64,000 nucleotides of DNA from Streptomyces coffeae (GCF_016741875.1 NZ_JAERRF010000010.1:186001-250000), one strand, 5' to 3'; shown: positions 41,682 to 50,513, counted from the first letter of the stretch. The notes: generated from the sequence alone by a model not told the origin. Program-made: numbers and translations.

Positions 41682-41763
41682 CAGTACGCCCTGGGCGAGC
41701 GGGACTTCGCCCTGGACACCTGGCGGCAGGCTCTGGCCGTCCTCGAGGAGTTCAACCGCCGAA
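41682..41763 (+). pseudogene. C-terminal TPR fragment, AfsR/NB-ARC-TPR type
   Basis: In-frame translation gives QYALGERDFALDTWRQALAV followed by LEEFNRRR, the last TPR of Streptomyces AfsR-like or NB-ARC-TPR regulators. No start codon or upstream sequence of such a gene is present, and after ~27 residues the similarity ends. The interval 41764-42097 contains no gene I can support. Confidence 0.6.
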
Positions 41764-42097
41764 GGATGACGGCGGCGGATGGGTATGGCGGGCCGGGGCG
41801 GAGCGAACCCCGGTCCGCCGGGGTAACAGTTCGGCGATCCATGCCGCTGTTCTCATCACAGATGCCCTTCGCACGGGGACGGTTCTCCCTGTCGTACGGA
41901 CGGCGCCCGCGATGTGCTCAACGCGCGGGAAAAAAACTTGCGACCGCCCCCGCGGAGGGTGCGGCCGAAAGATGGCCGCGTAGGGTACCAGTCGGTAACG
42001 ATGGTTGTCCCGGCTTTATTCGTTAGTGATGAGGTCTCCACGTCCGGGCCACACCAGGTACTAGCGTCCGGTGTCACTCCGAAGTAAGGAGGGCGCT

Positions 42098-42748
42098 GTG
42101 CGATCAGCAATCGTCAGCAGATCCATCGCATCCAGCCGTACCCTCGGCACCGGCCTCATCATTGGGGCACTCGCCATGACCCTCGCGGCGATCCTCATCC
42201 CCGTCCAGCTGTTCGGCGAGAGCAGCGCCGCGTCATCGCTGCCCCCCGGCGTCACAGACGACGGCAAGGGCACGGTCAGCACCCAATACGGGCCGCTCAC
42301 CGCTCTGGACCGGGACTTCGTCCGCAAGGTGAAACTCGCCGGGCTCTGGGAGCTTCCCTCAGGACGGGAGGCGCAGGAGCGCGGCACCCGGGACTCGGTG
42401 AAGACTGCTGGTGAGCACCTCATCGAGGGCCACACCGAGCTCGACCGCCGGGTGAACGAGGTAGGCCGGGCGCTGGGCGTCGATCTGCCCACTCAGCCGA
42501 ACGAGCAGCAGCAGGGCTGGCTCAATGAGATGAACAACGCGTCCAGCAGCGCCGAGTTCGAGCGTGTCTTCGCCAACCGGCTCCGCGCGGCACACGGGAA
42601 GGTGTTCTCGCTCGTCGCTCAGATCCGGGCACAGAGCCGGAACTCCATGGTGCGATCACTGGCCACCCGGGCCAACACCATCGTTCTCGACCACATCACG
42701 GTCCTCGAGAACACCGGGCTCGTCGACTTCGACGCCCTCAACAACTAA
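42098..42748 (+). CDS. DUF4142-like exported protein
   Basis: A 216-residue protein. The GTG start has a perfect AAGGAGG. A transmembrane or signal segment (GLIIGALAMTLAAILIPVQL) is followed by a helical DUF4142-type domain: YGPLTALDRDFVRKVKLAGL, WELPSGREAQERGTRDSVKT, AGEHLIEGHTELDRRVNEVG, GVDLPTQPNEQQQGWLNEM and FANRLRAAHGKVFSLVAQIR. DUF4142 proteins are predicted to act at the cell surface; function unknown. It precedes a DUF1996 gene by 13 bp and an ECF sigma gene, forming an operon. Confidence 0.85.
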   Translation: MRSAIVSRSIASSRTLGTGLIIGALAMTLAAILIPVQLFGESSAASSLPPGVTDDGKGTVSTQYGPLTALDRDFVRKVKLAGLWELPSGREAQERGTRDSVKTAGEHLIEGHTELDRRVNEVGRALGVDLPTQPNEQQQGWLNEMNNASSSAEFERVFANRLRAAHGKVFSLVAQIRAQSRNSMVRSLATRANTIVLDHITVLENTGLVDFDALNN

Positions 42749-42761
42749 GTGAAGTGATCTC

Positions 42762-44255
42762 ATGAGGCAACAGACCCACAAGCGCGGCAGGTTCTCGAAC
42801 AAGACCGTCGCCATCGTCGCCGCACTGGCTCTGGGCGGCGGCGGGGCCGCGATCATCGCGGCGAACGCGTCCGCCAGCGGCGACAACAACGACTCCGGCC
42901 AGAACCGCACGGTGTCCGCCGGATCATGGACGATCCGCTGCCCCGATGTGGGCCAACAGCTGTCGTCCGTGCCGCGCCAGGCGCGCCCCGAGGTCGACAA
43001 GAACCTCGCCGAGCTCGACTCCCAGGTGGCCAAGGCGTACCAGCAGATGTCCGACGGAGGAGCCTCCAAGGACTCGGTGCTCTCGTCCCTGGAGAAGCAG
43101 CGGGGGGAAACCCTCGGCGACATCGGCAACGCCATCGACGAACAGGGCCAGGCCCCCGACGACCTGAACTCGATGAGCAACTGCCAGATGCAGCAGGTCA
43201 GCAACGACGGCGGCCAGGTCGACCAGCAGGACGACGGCCAGCAGCAGGACGGTGCACAGCAGCAGGACGACGGCCAGCAGCAGGACGACGGGCAGCAGCA
43301 GGACGGCGGCCAGCAGCAAGGTGGCGAGGGCGCCAATGAGGTGCCCGGCAACGCCGGCGGCCAGGCGGGCAACGGCCCGTCGCAGGACGACTTCGTCGAC
43401 ATCAATCAGGTGCAGCCGAACGTCCAGAACCCGCCCCAGGCGCAGCAGGGCGGTTCCAACGGCACGTTCACCTCGGAGTGCGGCGTCGGCGACCCGGAGC
43501 TCCGCAACAGCGACAACGTGATCGTCGCGCCCGGTGTGGGCAACGGCGCCCACCACATGCACGACTACGTGGGCAACGACAGCAACGACGCCTTCGCCAA
43601 CAACCAGACCTTCGAGCAGGCCGGGACCTCCTGCAACAACGGCGACAAGTCGACCTATTACTGGCCGGTGGTGCGCGCCCAGGACGGTAAGGACGAAGCG
43701 GACGCCAATGACCTCGGCGGTGGTCAGGAAGGCAACGTCGGCACGATCCTGACGCCCAAGAGCTCCACCATCGAGTTCCAGGGCAACCCGCAGAGCAAGG
43801 TCGTGGCGATGCCGAAGTTCCTGCGGATCATCACCGGTGACGCCAAGGCGTTCACCAACGGCGACAAGAACGCCAACGCCTCCTGGAGCTGCACCGGCTT
43901 CGAGGACCGGCAGCTGACCGACAAGTACCCGCTCTGCCCCGAGGGCAGCTCGGTGACGCGCACCTTCGACTTCCAGAGCTGCTGGGACGGCCAGAACATC
44001 GACAGCGCCAACCACCGTGACCACATGGCCTTCCCCAACCAGGACGGCGCCTGCCCCAACGGCTTCCAGGCCATCCCCAAGCTGGTGAACACCATCACCT
44101 ACGATGTGCCGCCCAACACCCCGTTCGCCGTGGACGGCTTCCCCGAGCAGTTGCACAAGCCCATCACCGACCATGACGACTTCATCAACGTGATGCCGGA
44201 CGACCTGATGAACCAGGCGGTGGACTGCATCAACAGCGGCCAAAAGTGCAATTGA
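42762..44255 (+). CDS. Secreted DUF1996 protein with Gln/Asp-rich repeats
   Basis: A 497-residue exported protein. A basic N-terminus and hydrophobic helix (TVAIVAALALGGGGAAIIAA) are followed by a helical region (~50-140), then ~75 residues of DDGQQQDG-type repeats (residues ~150-200), and the DUF1996 domain (FTSECGVGDPELRNSDNVIV, HHMHDYVGNDSNDAFANNQT, YYWPVVRAQDG, CWDGQNIDSANHRDHMAFPN). DUF1996 occurs in fungal and actinomycete secreted proteins without known activity; conserved His/Asp residues suggest metal binding. Its TGA overlaps the ATG of the sigma gene (TGATG), so the two are coupled. Confidence 0.9.
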   Translation: MRQQTHKRGRFSNKTVAIVAALALGGGGAAIIAANASASGDNNDSGQNRTVSAGSWTIRCPDVGQQLSSVPRQARPEVDKNLAELDSQVAKAYQQMSDGGASKDSVLSSLEKQRGETLGDIGNAIDEQGQAPDDLNSMSNCQMQQVSNDGGQVDQQDDGQQQDGAQQQDDGQQQDDGQQQDGGQQQGGEGANEVPGNAGGQAGNGPSQDDFVDINQVQPNVQNPPQAQQGGSNGTFTSECGVGDPELRNSDNVIVAPGVGNGAHHMHDYVGNDSNDAFANNQTFEQAGTSCNNGDKSTYYWPVVRAQDGKDEADANDLGGGQEGNVGTILTPKSSTIEFQGNPQSKVVAMPKFLRIITGDAKAFTNGDKNANASWSCTGFEDRQLTDKYPLCPEGSSVTRTFDFQSCWDGQNIDSANHRDHMAFPNQDGACPNGFQAIPKLVNTITYDVPPNTPFAVDGFPEQLHKPITDHDDFINVMPDDLMNQAVDCINSGQKCN

Positions 44256-45169
44256 TGAACGAGACCCTCCAGGCGCGCGTCGGCCACCAGGCCGGCGCGC
44301 GCCGCGCTGCCACCACCCATGAGACGGCCGACGAGCCCTCGGACCCTCCCGCCGCGGAACATCCCGAAGCGGTGGGCCCTGGACCTACCGACCGGCCGAT
44401 CCGCTCCCTCTCCGACCCGGAACTGACCCGGCTGCTCCTGGAGGGCTACCGCTCGGGCACCACCAGCCCGGCCGCGGGCGACATCCTCTACCGCCGCCAC
44501 CACGCGGCCACGCTCTCGTACGCCCGGACCTGCTGCCGCGCCCTTCACGACGCGGAGGATCTGGCCTCCGAGGCGTTCATCCGCACCTTCCAGGCGGTGC
44601 GCGCCGGTGGCGGGCCGCGCGGGCCCTGGCGGCCGTATCTGCTGACCGTGGTGCGCCACACCGCGGTCGAGTGGAGCGCCGGGGAACGGCAGATCCTGCT
44701 CACGGCCGACTTCGAGTCCTGGCGGCAGCTCGCACCCTCGGCCGACCCCCAGCAGCACCTGGTGGCCAGGGAGAACCGCCAGCTGCTCATCCGCAGCTTC
44801 CGCGGACTGCCCGAACGCTGGCAGACCGTGCTGTGGCTGACCCTCGTCGAGGACAACCCCCCGCACCAGGTGGCCACCGTCCTGGGGATCTCCCCCAGCG
44901 GTGTCACCTCACTCGCCTTCCGGGCCAGGGAGGGATTGCGCGAGTCGTACCTCCAGGCGCATCTGGAGTCCGCGCGGGACGACCGGTGCCGCCACTTCAG
45001 CGCCATGCTGGGCGCCTCGGTGCGGCGTGGCGGGGTTCGCGGCCATGCGCTCGGGCGCCATCTGGCCTCGTGCGCGTTCTGCGCCCACGCCTACCACGAA
45101 CTGCTCGGGCTCAACGCCGCGATGCGCACCGTCGCACCGGCCCAGGTGCCCGTGGGCGCCGGTCGCTGA
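44255..45169 (+). CDS. ECF sigma factor with C-terminal HxxxCxxC zinc-type motif
   Basis: A 304-residue sigma-70-family factor. Region 2 is RRHHAATLSYARTCCRALHD and EDLASEAFIRTFQAV; region 4 is LPERWQTVLWLTLVEDNPPH, VATVLGISPSGVTSLAFRAR. After it a C-terminal segment carries HALGRHLASCAFCAHAYHEL, a His-x3-Cys-x2-Cys arrangement like that of zinc-binding anti-sigma (ZAS) domains, so regulator and sensor may be in one chain. The first ~50 residues are Pro/Ala-rich. The ATG overlaps the DUF1996 stop, so sigma output is coupled to the surface proteins. Confidence 0.88.
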   Translation: MNETLQARVGHQAGARRAATTHETADEPSDPPAAEHPEAVGPGPTDRPIRSLSDPELTRLLLEGYRSGTTSPAAGDILYRRHHAATLSYARTCCRALHDAEDLASEAFIRTFQAVRAGGGPRGPWRPYLLTVVRHTAVEWSAGERQILLTADFESWRQLAPSADPQQHLVARENRQLLIRSFRGLPERWQTVLWLTLVEDNPPHQVATVLGISPSGVTSLAFRAREGLRESYLQAHLESARDDRCRHFSAMLGASVRRGGVRGHALGRHLASCAFCAHAYHELLGLNAAMRTVAPAQVPVGAGR

Positions 45170-45207
45170 CCCGGCCGTATCCCCACAACACCCGCTTCGC
45201 CACACAA

Positions 45208-45238
45208 AACTGCCGACCGCGTGACGCGGCCGGCAGTT
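45208..45238. terminator. Bidirectional terminator between the sigma factor and PucR genes
   Basis: AACTGCCGACCGCG / CGCGGCCGGCAGTT with a 3-nt loop, 13 of 14 pairs. It lies between two convergent genes (38 bp after the sigma stop, 36 bp before the PucR stop). Confidence 0.88.
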
Positions 45239-45274
45239 CCGTTGGTGGTGGTCAGCGCGGTGCGCCCACCTGGC

Positions 45275-46456
45275 TCACAGTCCGTTGACGCGGGCCTCCC
45301 TGGCGATTCCGAGCGGCCGGATCCCGGGGGCCGTTCCGGTACGGGTCCTGCGGCTCACCCGTGACGCATGGCGGCGTATCCGGTCCATCTGTGCCATCAG
45401 CCGCCGCCCGCGCAGCGCCATCTCCAGCTCGAAGCGTATGCGCGGGTCCCGCAGGCCCGGCCCGAAGAGCTTCTCTATCTGGCGCAACCGGTACCGCACG
45501 GTCTGCGGATGCACCTTGAGCGCCTTCGCCGCCTCGGGGGCGCCACCGCCCTCCAGCCATGCCAGCAGTGTCATCTGGAGCCGTTCGCTCTGCCGGGGTG
45601 TCAGCCCGACCAGCGGTTTGAGCCACCGGGAGGCCAGGGCCCGGACCAGTGACTCGTCCTGGAGCAGCAGCAGCATCGACAGGTGGTCGTCGACGAAGAG
45701 CACCCGGGCCTCGGGGCCACTGCGCGCGGGGGCCATCGTCAGCAGCTTCCGCGCCCAGCGCACCGAGGACGCCGCGTCGTTGAGCGGCACCACATGGCCG
45801 ACCGCGGCGGTGCGGCCGCGCAGCGCGGTTTCCAGCGCGCCACGGGTGCCGGCGTCCACGGGCGGTTCCCGGTCCGGGTCCCGCTCGCCGTCCGGCGCCC
45901 GTTCCGCGGTGGTGTCCGGCACGGGATCGCCGTCCGCGTCGGGGTCCGGGATCAGCAGGCACAGCTCGTCGCCGACCGCGCCGATCAGGGTGTCTCCCAG
46001 CACGGCGGCCAGTTGCGGCGCCTCGCCCGGGGTGGGCAGGGCGACGGCCTGGACGGTTTCGGGAAGGGGCCAGCGGGCGGCCCGTGAAAGCTCCGCCAGG
46101 GTCCGTTCGGAGACCGCCACTTCGCCGGTGAGGGCTTCGAACAGCTCACGGCGGGCCCGCTCGGGCGGTACCTCCGCCATCCGTTCGTCACCGGAGCGGG
46201 GCGGCGGGCAGGCAGCCGGTTCTCCGGCCCCCTCCTCGCCCTGCTTCCGGTAGCCCAGTGCGGTCAGGAGAGCCTGCTCGACTCCCCATCGGACCTTCTC
46301 TCGCTCAGAGTCCTCCAGGAGTTCGGAGAATCCCGGGAGTCTGTGCCGAAGGGTCTCAACCACCTCATCGGCCAGGGACGGGAGTTCATTGCGCAGAACG
46401 CGGGTCCACTCGCCACGGGGGCGGGACCACATGCGGTTCACGAGTTCGCCCATCAT
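45275..46456 (-). CDS. PucR-family (CdaR-type) transcriptional regulator
   Basis: A 393-residue regulator. The N-terminus is helical (NELPSLADEVVETLRHRLPG and ELLEDSEREKVRWGVEQALL); the middle is a GGDEF-like sensory part (GEVAVSERTLAELSRAARWP, LIGAVGDELCLLIPDPDADG); the C-terminus is the PucR HTH (MTLLAWLEGGGAPEAAKALK, VHPQTVRYRLRQIEKLFGPG, IRFELEMALRGRRL). Divergent to the heme-membrane / NuoF operon, which it may control; palindromes lie in the shared 341-bp promoter. Confidence 0.9.
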   Translation of the reverse strand: MMGELVNRMWSRPRGEWTRVLRNELPSLADEVVETLRHRLPGFSELLEDSEREKVRWGVEQALLTALGYRKQGEEGAGEPAACPPPRSGDERMAEVPPERARRELFEALTGEVAVSERTLAELSRAARWPLPETVQAVALPTPGEAPQLAAVLGDTLIGAVGDELCLLIPDPDADGDPVPDTTAERAPDGERDPDREPPVDAGTRGALETALRGRTAAVGHVVPLNDAASSVRWARKLLTMAPARSGPEARVLFVDDHLSMLLLLQDESLVRALASRWLKPLVGLTPRQSERLQMTLLAWLEGGGAPEAAKALKVHPQTVRYRLRQIEKLFGPGLRDPRIRFELEMALRGRRLMAQMDRIRRHASRVSRRTRTGTAPGIRPLGIAREARVNGL

Positions 46457-46557
46457 TACCTCGTTCTTGCCGGGGGGAGGCCTGGCCGTTGGGGGGTCGG
46501 TCAGGCCCGTGGAGGTTGCCTCCGTCTCCGGTTCGTCCAGTCCGGAAAGGGAGTCGA

Positions 46558-46637
46558 GGGTCCTCCGCTACGTCATAGAGGACCCCCACCCCTACCGGTC
46601 CCGGCATTTTGCCGTTTCTTTGCCATCGAGATGGCAA
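46558..46637. promoter_or_regulatory. Two inverted repeats in the PucR / electron-transfer divergent promoter
   Basis: GGGTCCTC (46558-46565) with GAGGACCC (46578-46585), and a perfect 18-bp palindrome TTGCCATC-GA-GATGGCAA (46620-46637). A further TTGTC...GACAA lies near 46690. The palindrome is relatively AT-rich and is a candidate regulator site. Confidence 0.55.
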
Positions 46638-46797
46638 CGGATCGGTAGGAGACGGTGTGGGCACCGTTTCTCCACAAGAAGTTGTCACGTTACGACAAAT
46701 CTTATGGAGATCACGTGTAGTTCCGAGAAGCTGCTGCTCCCAAGACGACTTTGACGTATCTCGTCACCCGCGCGAATCCGCGCGATCGGGAGGCTCC

Positions 46798-47727
46798 ATG
46801 TCCATGTCCCAGATGCCGACTCCCCGCTCCCAGGGGCCGCACCGCAGGGGACGCCACACCGGATCGGTTCCCGCTGGAGCCCTCGGAGTACCCGGCAGCC
46901 GACGAGCCGCCCGCCGGCCTCGGGCACGCGCCCGGCCTGGCAGCGGCCAGGCCCGACACCTTCGCCTCTACGCTATCGGTGCGGCGGTGGTGTTGTCCCT
47001 CGTTGTGGCGAACAACGTGGGCGCATTCACCAAGACCTGGGCTTTTCTGGACTTCGGCGCCGGTGTGCTCGCCCTGGTGTCTCTCACTTCGGCAGTGCTG
47101 TGGGGGCTCGCGGCCACCGACCAACTGGTGCTGCACACCAACCACCGGCTGATCGCCCAGGGTGTCCACCGGGCCGCCGCCGTCGGGGGGTTGTGCTTTC
47201 TCGCGCTGCATGTCTGGGTGAAGGTGGCGGAGAGCCACACGAGCGCCGCGACCATCGTGGTACCGTTCGCTGACGCAAATCAGCCTGTGCTCATCGGCCT
47301 TGGGACCATCGCCGGGTACCTCTTCACCATGGCGGCGGTCACCGGAGCGGTGCGCAGTGCATTCGCCTCAACCGGCAAGTCCCGCTGGCGCTACCGTTGG
47401 TGGCGGGCCCTGCATGTGGCCGCGTATCCGGCGTGGTGTGCCGCGCTGATCCACGGCCTCAAGGCAGGCCGTCCGGCGAAGGACTGGGCCACGGCCGGAT
47501 ATGTCATGGCCCTGGCTGGTGTGGCGGTCGCGTTGTGGATACGGCTCGCTTCCCGGCGGGCGCAAGGCGAGAGGACGGACGGCATCGAGGTGAGGAATCC
47601 CCCCGCTCGCGGTCGGCAGGAGAGCAGGACCGGACGGGCCGCACCGAGCGTCCCCCGTCCGCGCTCCGCGGAGCCCGACCGGCGTGACACCGAGCCGCTC
47701 GGCGCCTCCCGCGGGTGGGGCCGGTGA
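46798..47727 (+). CDS. Ferric-reductase-like heme-b membrane protein without flavin domain
   Basis: A 309-residue integral membrane protein with about six helices after a Pro/Arg-rich N-terminus (LYAIGAAVVLSLVVANNVGA, FLDFGAGVLALVSLTSAVLW, VLIGLGTIAGYLFTMAAVTG, YVMALAGVAVALWIRL). Two histidine pairs look like heme ligands: VHRAAAVGGLCFLALHVWVK (H-x13-H) and LHVAAYPAWCAALIHGL (H-x12-H). This is the FRD (ferric reductase/NOX) bis-heme core, but the cytoplasmic FAD/NAD(P)H domain is absent and the C-terminus is disordered. The next gene, overlapping by GTGA, supplies a NADH-oxidising FMN/Fe-S module. Probably moves electrons across the membrane. Confidence 0.82.
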   Translation: MSMSQMPTPRSQGPHRRGRHTGSVPAGALGVPGSRRAARRPRARARPGSGQARHLRLYAIGAAVVLSLVVANNVGAFTKTWAFLDFGAGVLALVSLTSAVLWGLAATDQLVLHTNHRLIAQGVHRAAAVGGLCFLALHVWVKVAESHTSAATIVVPFADANQPVLIGLGTIAGYLFTMAAVTGAVRSAFASTGKSRWRYRWWRALHVAAYPAWCAALIHGLKAGRPAKDWATAGYVMALAGVAVALWIRLASRRAQGERTDGIEVRNPPARGRQESRTGRAAPSVPRPRSAEPDRRDTEPLGASRGWGR

Positions 47728-49235
47728 TCACAGCAAAGCCCCGGCTGGCCTGCATCGATCCACCCCGGCTGCTGGCCGGGCTGGACGAGGCGTACCGGCT
47801 GGACCGTGTCGGCCATCTGACGGTGCACGGGCAGATGCCCGCTCTGCGCGCCGATGAACTGGTGGCCCTCGCGGAGAACATCGACCTGCGCGGCCGTGGT
47901 GGCGCCGGGTTCCCGTTCGCCAAGAAACTCACCTCCGTCATCGAGTCGGCGGCGCGGCGGGACGGCCGCTGCGCCGTGGTGGTCAACGGCAGCGAGGGCG
48001 AGCCCAGCTGTCTGAAGGACACCGCACTGCTGCTGCACACTCCGCATCTGGTGATCGACGGCGCGATGCTGGCCGCCGAGGCGCTCGGTGCGGAGGACGT
48101 GTGCGTCGCGGTGCACCGGCCGGACGTCGAGGAGTCGATCGCCGCCGCCATCGCCGAACGCGCCCCGAGCGGGCCCCGGCTGTGGGTCTCCCGCACTCCG
48201 GACCGCTTCGTCGCCGGTGAGGGCGGTGCCGTCATCAACGGCATCAGCGGCGCCCCGGCCATCCCCAACGGCCGCAAGATCCGGACCAGTGACAGCGGGC
48301 TCGGTGGGCTGCCCACCCTGCTGTCCAACACCGAGACCTTCGCCCAGCTCGCCGTGGCGGCGCGGATGGGCGCCCTGCCGTACCGCTCGGTGGGGCTGCC
48401 CACCGAACCGGGCACCACCCTGCTGACGGTGGCGGGCAAGTTCGTGATGGAGACCCCGACCGGGGTCCCGCTGACCTACATCCTGGATCTGTGCAACCTC
48501 ACCCCCGGCCAGGGCGTTCTGGTCGGGGGATACCACGGCAAGTGGCTGGACCCGAACAGCATCCACGCCACCACCATCTCCCGTGAGTCCATGAAGAAGT
48601 ACGGCGCCCGGCTGGGCGCCGGGGCGGTGCTGCCGATCCCCGAGGACACCTGCCCGCTCGGTGAGACCGCGCGGGTGACACGCTGGCTGGCCGCGGAGAC
48701 GGCCGGCCAGTGCGGACCGTGTTTCATCGGGCTGCCCGCCCTCGCGGACGCGCTGGGCCAGGTGGAACGCGGTGGCGGCCAGAGCGCCGTCGACAATGTG
48801 CGGGCGTACATCAACTCCGTGAAGAAGCGCGGGGCATGCAGCCACCCCGACGGTACGGCCGGCTTTGTGACCACCGCGCTGGACGCCTTCCCGGAGGAGA
48901 TCGAGTCCCATGCGCTGGGCCTGGGCTGCGGCCGGCCCACCCTCGGTGTGCTGCCGCTGCCCGAGGACTCCCAGCCGCTCGCGCTGCCCCCGGGTCCTTC
49001 GGCGGCCGAGCCCCGGCGCGAACGGGAGCCGCGGGGACGGATGGAGCAGCTCATCGTGGACTGGTCGCTGTGCCAGGGCCACGGGCTGTGCGCGGACATC
49101 ATCCCCGATGTGCTCCAGCTGGGCATCGACGGCTATCCGGCCTCGGCGAAGATGGATGTGCCACGTCAGCTGCGGGCCCAGGCGGTCCGCGCGGTGCGGC
49201 GCTGCCCGGCGCTGGCGCTGCGCATCGAGGAGTAG
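47724..49235 (+). CDS. NuoF-like NADH-oxidising protein fused to a ferredoxin domain
   Basis: A 503-residue cytoplasmic protein. The FMN/NADH loop is LRGRGGAGFPFAKKLTSVI (~45-65), then NGSEGEPSCLKDTALL; an SLBB-like part (PTGVPLTYILDLCNLTPGQG) and the Fe-S region (AGQCGPCFIGLPALADAL, KKRGACSHPDG) follow. NuoF has Cys-x2-Cys-x2-Cys, while here the first Cys is Ala, leaving three. The C-terminal ~75 residues are a small ferredoxin (DWSLCQGHGLCADIIPDVLQ and VRRCPALALRI), a three-Cys C-x2-H-x2-C ... C-P type. GTG start overlaps the membrane protein stop. Takes electrons from NADH and likely delivers them to the heme protein. Confidence 0.85.
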   Translation: MITAKPRLACIDPPRLLAGLDEAYRLDRVGHLTVHGQMPALRADELVALAENIDLRGRGGAGFPFAKKLTSVIESAARRDGRCAVVVNGSEGEPSCLKDTALLLHTPHLVIDGAMLAAEALGAEDVCVAVHRPDVEESIAAAIAERAPSGPRLWVSRTPDRFVAGEGGAVINGISGAPAIPNGRKIRTSDSGLGGLPTLLSNTETFAQLAVAARMGALPYRSVGLPTEPGTTLLTVAGKFVMETPTGVPLTYILDLCNLTPGQGVLVGGYHGKWLDPNSIHATTISRESMKKYGARLGAGAVLPIPEDTCPLGETARVTRWLAAETAGQCGPCFIGLPALADALGQVERGGGQSAVDNVRAYINSVKKRGACSHPDGTAGFVTTALDAFPEEIESHALGLGCGRPTLGVLPLPEDSQPLALPPGPSAAEPRREREPRGRMEQLIVDWSLCQGHGLCADIIPDVLQLGIDGYPASAKMDVPRQLRAQAVRAVRRCPALALRIEE

Positions 49236-49262
49236 CCGCCTCCCGTACCCCGCGTCACCCAC

Positions 49263-49287
49263 CGACGGCCGCCCGGAACGGCCGTCG
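49263..49287. terminator. Hairpin after the NuoF-like gene
   Basis: CGACGGCC (49263-49270) and GGCCGTCG (49280-49287), 8-bp perfect stem, 9-nt loop, 28 bp after the stop. It may attenuate rather than fully end transcription before the lipoprotein genes. Confidence 0.6.
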
Positions 49288-49430
49288 ACTGCTATGCGCT
49301 CAAGGATCCCGCGTTTTTTGCGTCGGATGACAAATTCCGGGCCCGCTGAACGTCGCTCGGCACCGGCTCCGTATGCACATGGCGTCGGCGCAAACACCGC
49401 CGGACCGAGAGAGATTGCAGAGGAATGGTC

Positions 49431-50429
49431 ATGGAGAAGCGGCGTCAGATCGCATTCGCCGGAGTGTCCGTCGCGATGGTTCTGCTGACGGCGGCGTGTG
49501 GCAGCAGCAAGGACAGCTCCTCCGGTCAGAGCTCCAATGTCCAGCCCGCCGGCGGTGCCCAGAACGTGGGATCGAGCGCGGGCGCCGGCTCGAGCACCGC
49601 CTCCTCCGGTGCGGCCGGTGGCTACCAGGCGGGCGGGGACACGGGCGCCGCGGCGGGCTCCGGCGACACCGGGAATTCCGGCCCGGCCAAGGAAGTGGCC
49701 GTCAAGAAGGACGCCAAGCTGGGCGAGATCGTGACCGACGCCAAGGGCTGGACGCTCTACCGGTTCGACGAGGACACCCCCAAGCCGGCCAAGTCCAACT
49801 GCAACGACGCCTGCGCCACCAAGTGGCCGCCGGTGCCCGCCAACGACGCCGCCGCCGGTACCGGTGTCGACAAGTCCAAGCTGGGCTCGGTCACCCGCTC
49901 CGACGGCACCAAGCAGCTGACACTCGAGGGCTGGCCGGTCTACCGTTACGCGGGTGACACCAAGGCGGGCGACACCAAGGGCCATGGCGTGGGCGGCACC
50001 TGGAACGCGCTGGCGCCCGACGGCAAGCCGGCCGGCAAGAAGGCCGCCGGTACGGACGAGAGCCTCCAGCTGATGGTGAACAACAACGCCAAGCTCGGCA
50101 AGATCATCGTGGATGGCAAGGGCATGACGGTCTACCGGTTCAACAAGGACAGCGCGTGGCCGATGAAGACCGGCTGCCTCGGCGCCTGCCTGGACACCTG
50201 GAAGCCGGTCAAGGCCGTGAACACCTCCAAGGTCGCCGGTCTCGACGCCTCGAAGGTCACCTCCTTCACCCGTCCCGACGGCACCAAGCAGGCTGCCTTC
50301 GACTGCTGGCTGCTCTACACCTTCACCGGGGACACCAAGCCCGGCGACACCAACGGCCAGGGCAAGGCGGGCCAGTGGTTCGCGGTCACCGACAAGGGAA
50401 AGAAGGCGGGCCTCGCCGCGGCGCAGTAG
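49431..50429 (+). CDS. Exported lipoprotein with two Yx(F/W)xxD-type repeats (COG4315-like)
   Basis: A 332-residue lipoprotein. Signal MEKRRQIAFAGVSVAMVLLT ends in the lipobox LLTAAC; a long Ser/Gly/Ala linker follows. Two homologous domains are visible (~90-200 and ~210-330), each with a YRF motif (GWTLYRFDEDTPKPAKSNCN; GMTVYRFNKDSAWPMKTGCL), a Cys pair (CNDACATKWPP; CLGACLDTWKP) and a WPVYRYAGDT or WLLYTFTGDTKPGDTNG tail. This pattern matches secreted lipoproteins often encoded with electron-transfer genes. The Cys pairs suggest redox or metal chemistry outside the membrane. An ATG two codons earlier is less well spaced. Confidence 0.88.
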   Translation: MEKRRQIAFAGVSVAMVLLTAACGSSKDSSSGQSSNVQPAGGAQNVGSSAGAGSSTASSGAAGGYQAGGDTGAAAGSGDTGNSGPAKEVAVKKDAKLGEIVTDAKGWTLYRFDEDTPKPAKSNCNDACATKWPPVPANDAAAGTGVDKSKLGSVTRSDGTKQLTLEGWPVYRYAGDTKAGDTKGHGVGGTWNALAPDGKPAGKKAAGTDESLQLMVNNNAKLGKIIVDGKGMTVYRFNKDSAWPMKTGCLGACLDTWKPVKAVNTSKVAGLDASKVTSFTRPDGTKQAAFDCWLLYTFTGDTKPGDTNGQGKAGQWFAVTDKGKKAGLAAAQ

Positions 50430-50513
50430 CCGCACCAACACGGTCACCGCAGCGGGAGGCCCGAGGCCGCAGAGGACCCGGGCCTCCCGACGGACCCTCA
50501 ACGGGAGGTTGTA

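Noticed and set aside
43220..43330. CRISPR-like short repeats in the DUF1996 gene
   Set aside because: They are in-frame codon repeats for DDGQQQDG units inside a coding gene, without spacers of unique sequence.
47391..50501. 1036-codon minus-strand frame opposite the redox operon
   Set aside because: Shadow of the membrane protein, NuoF-like and lipoprotein genes; no domain recognised.
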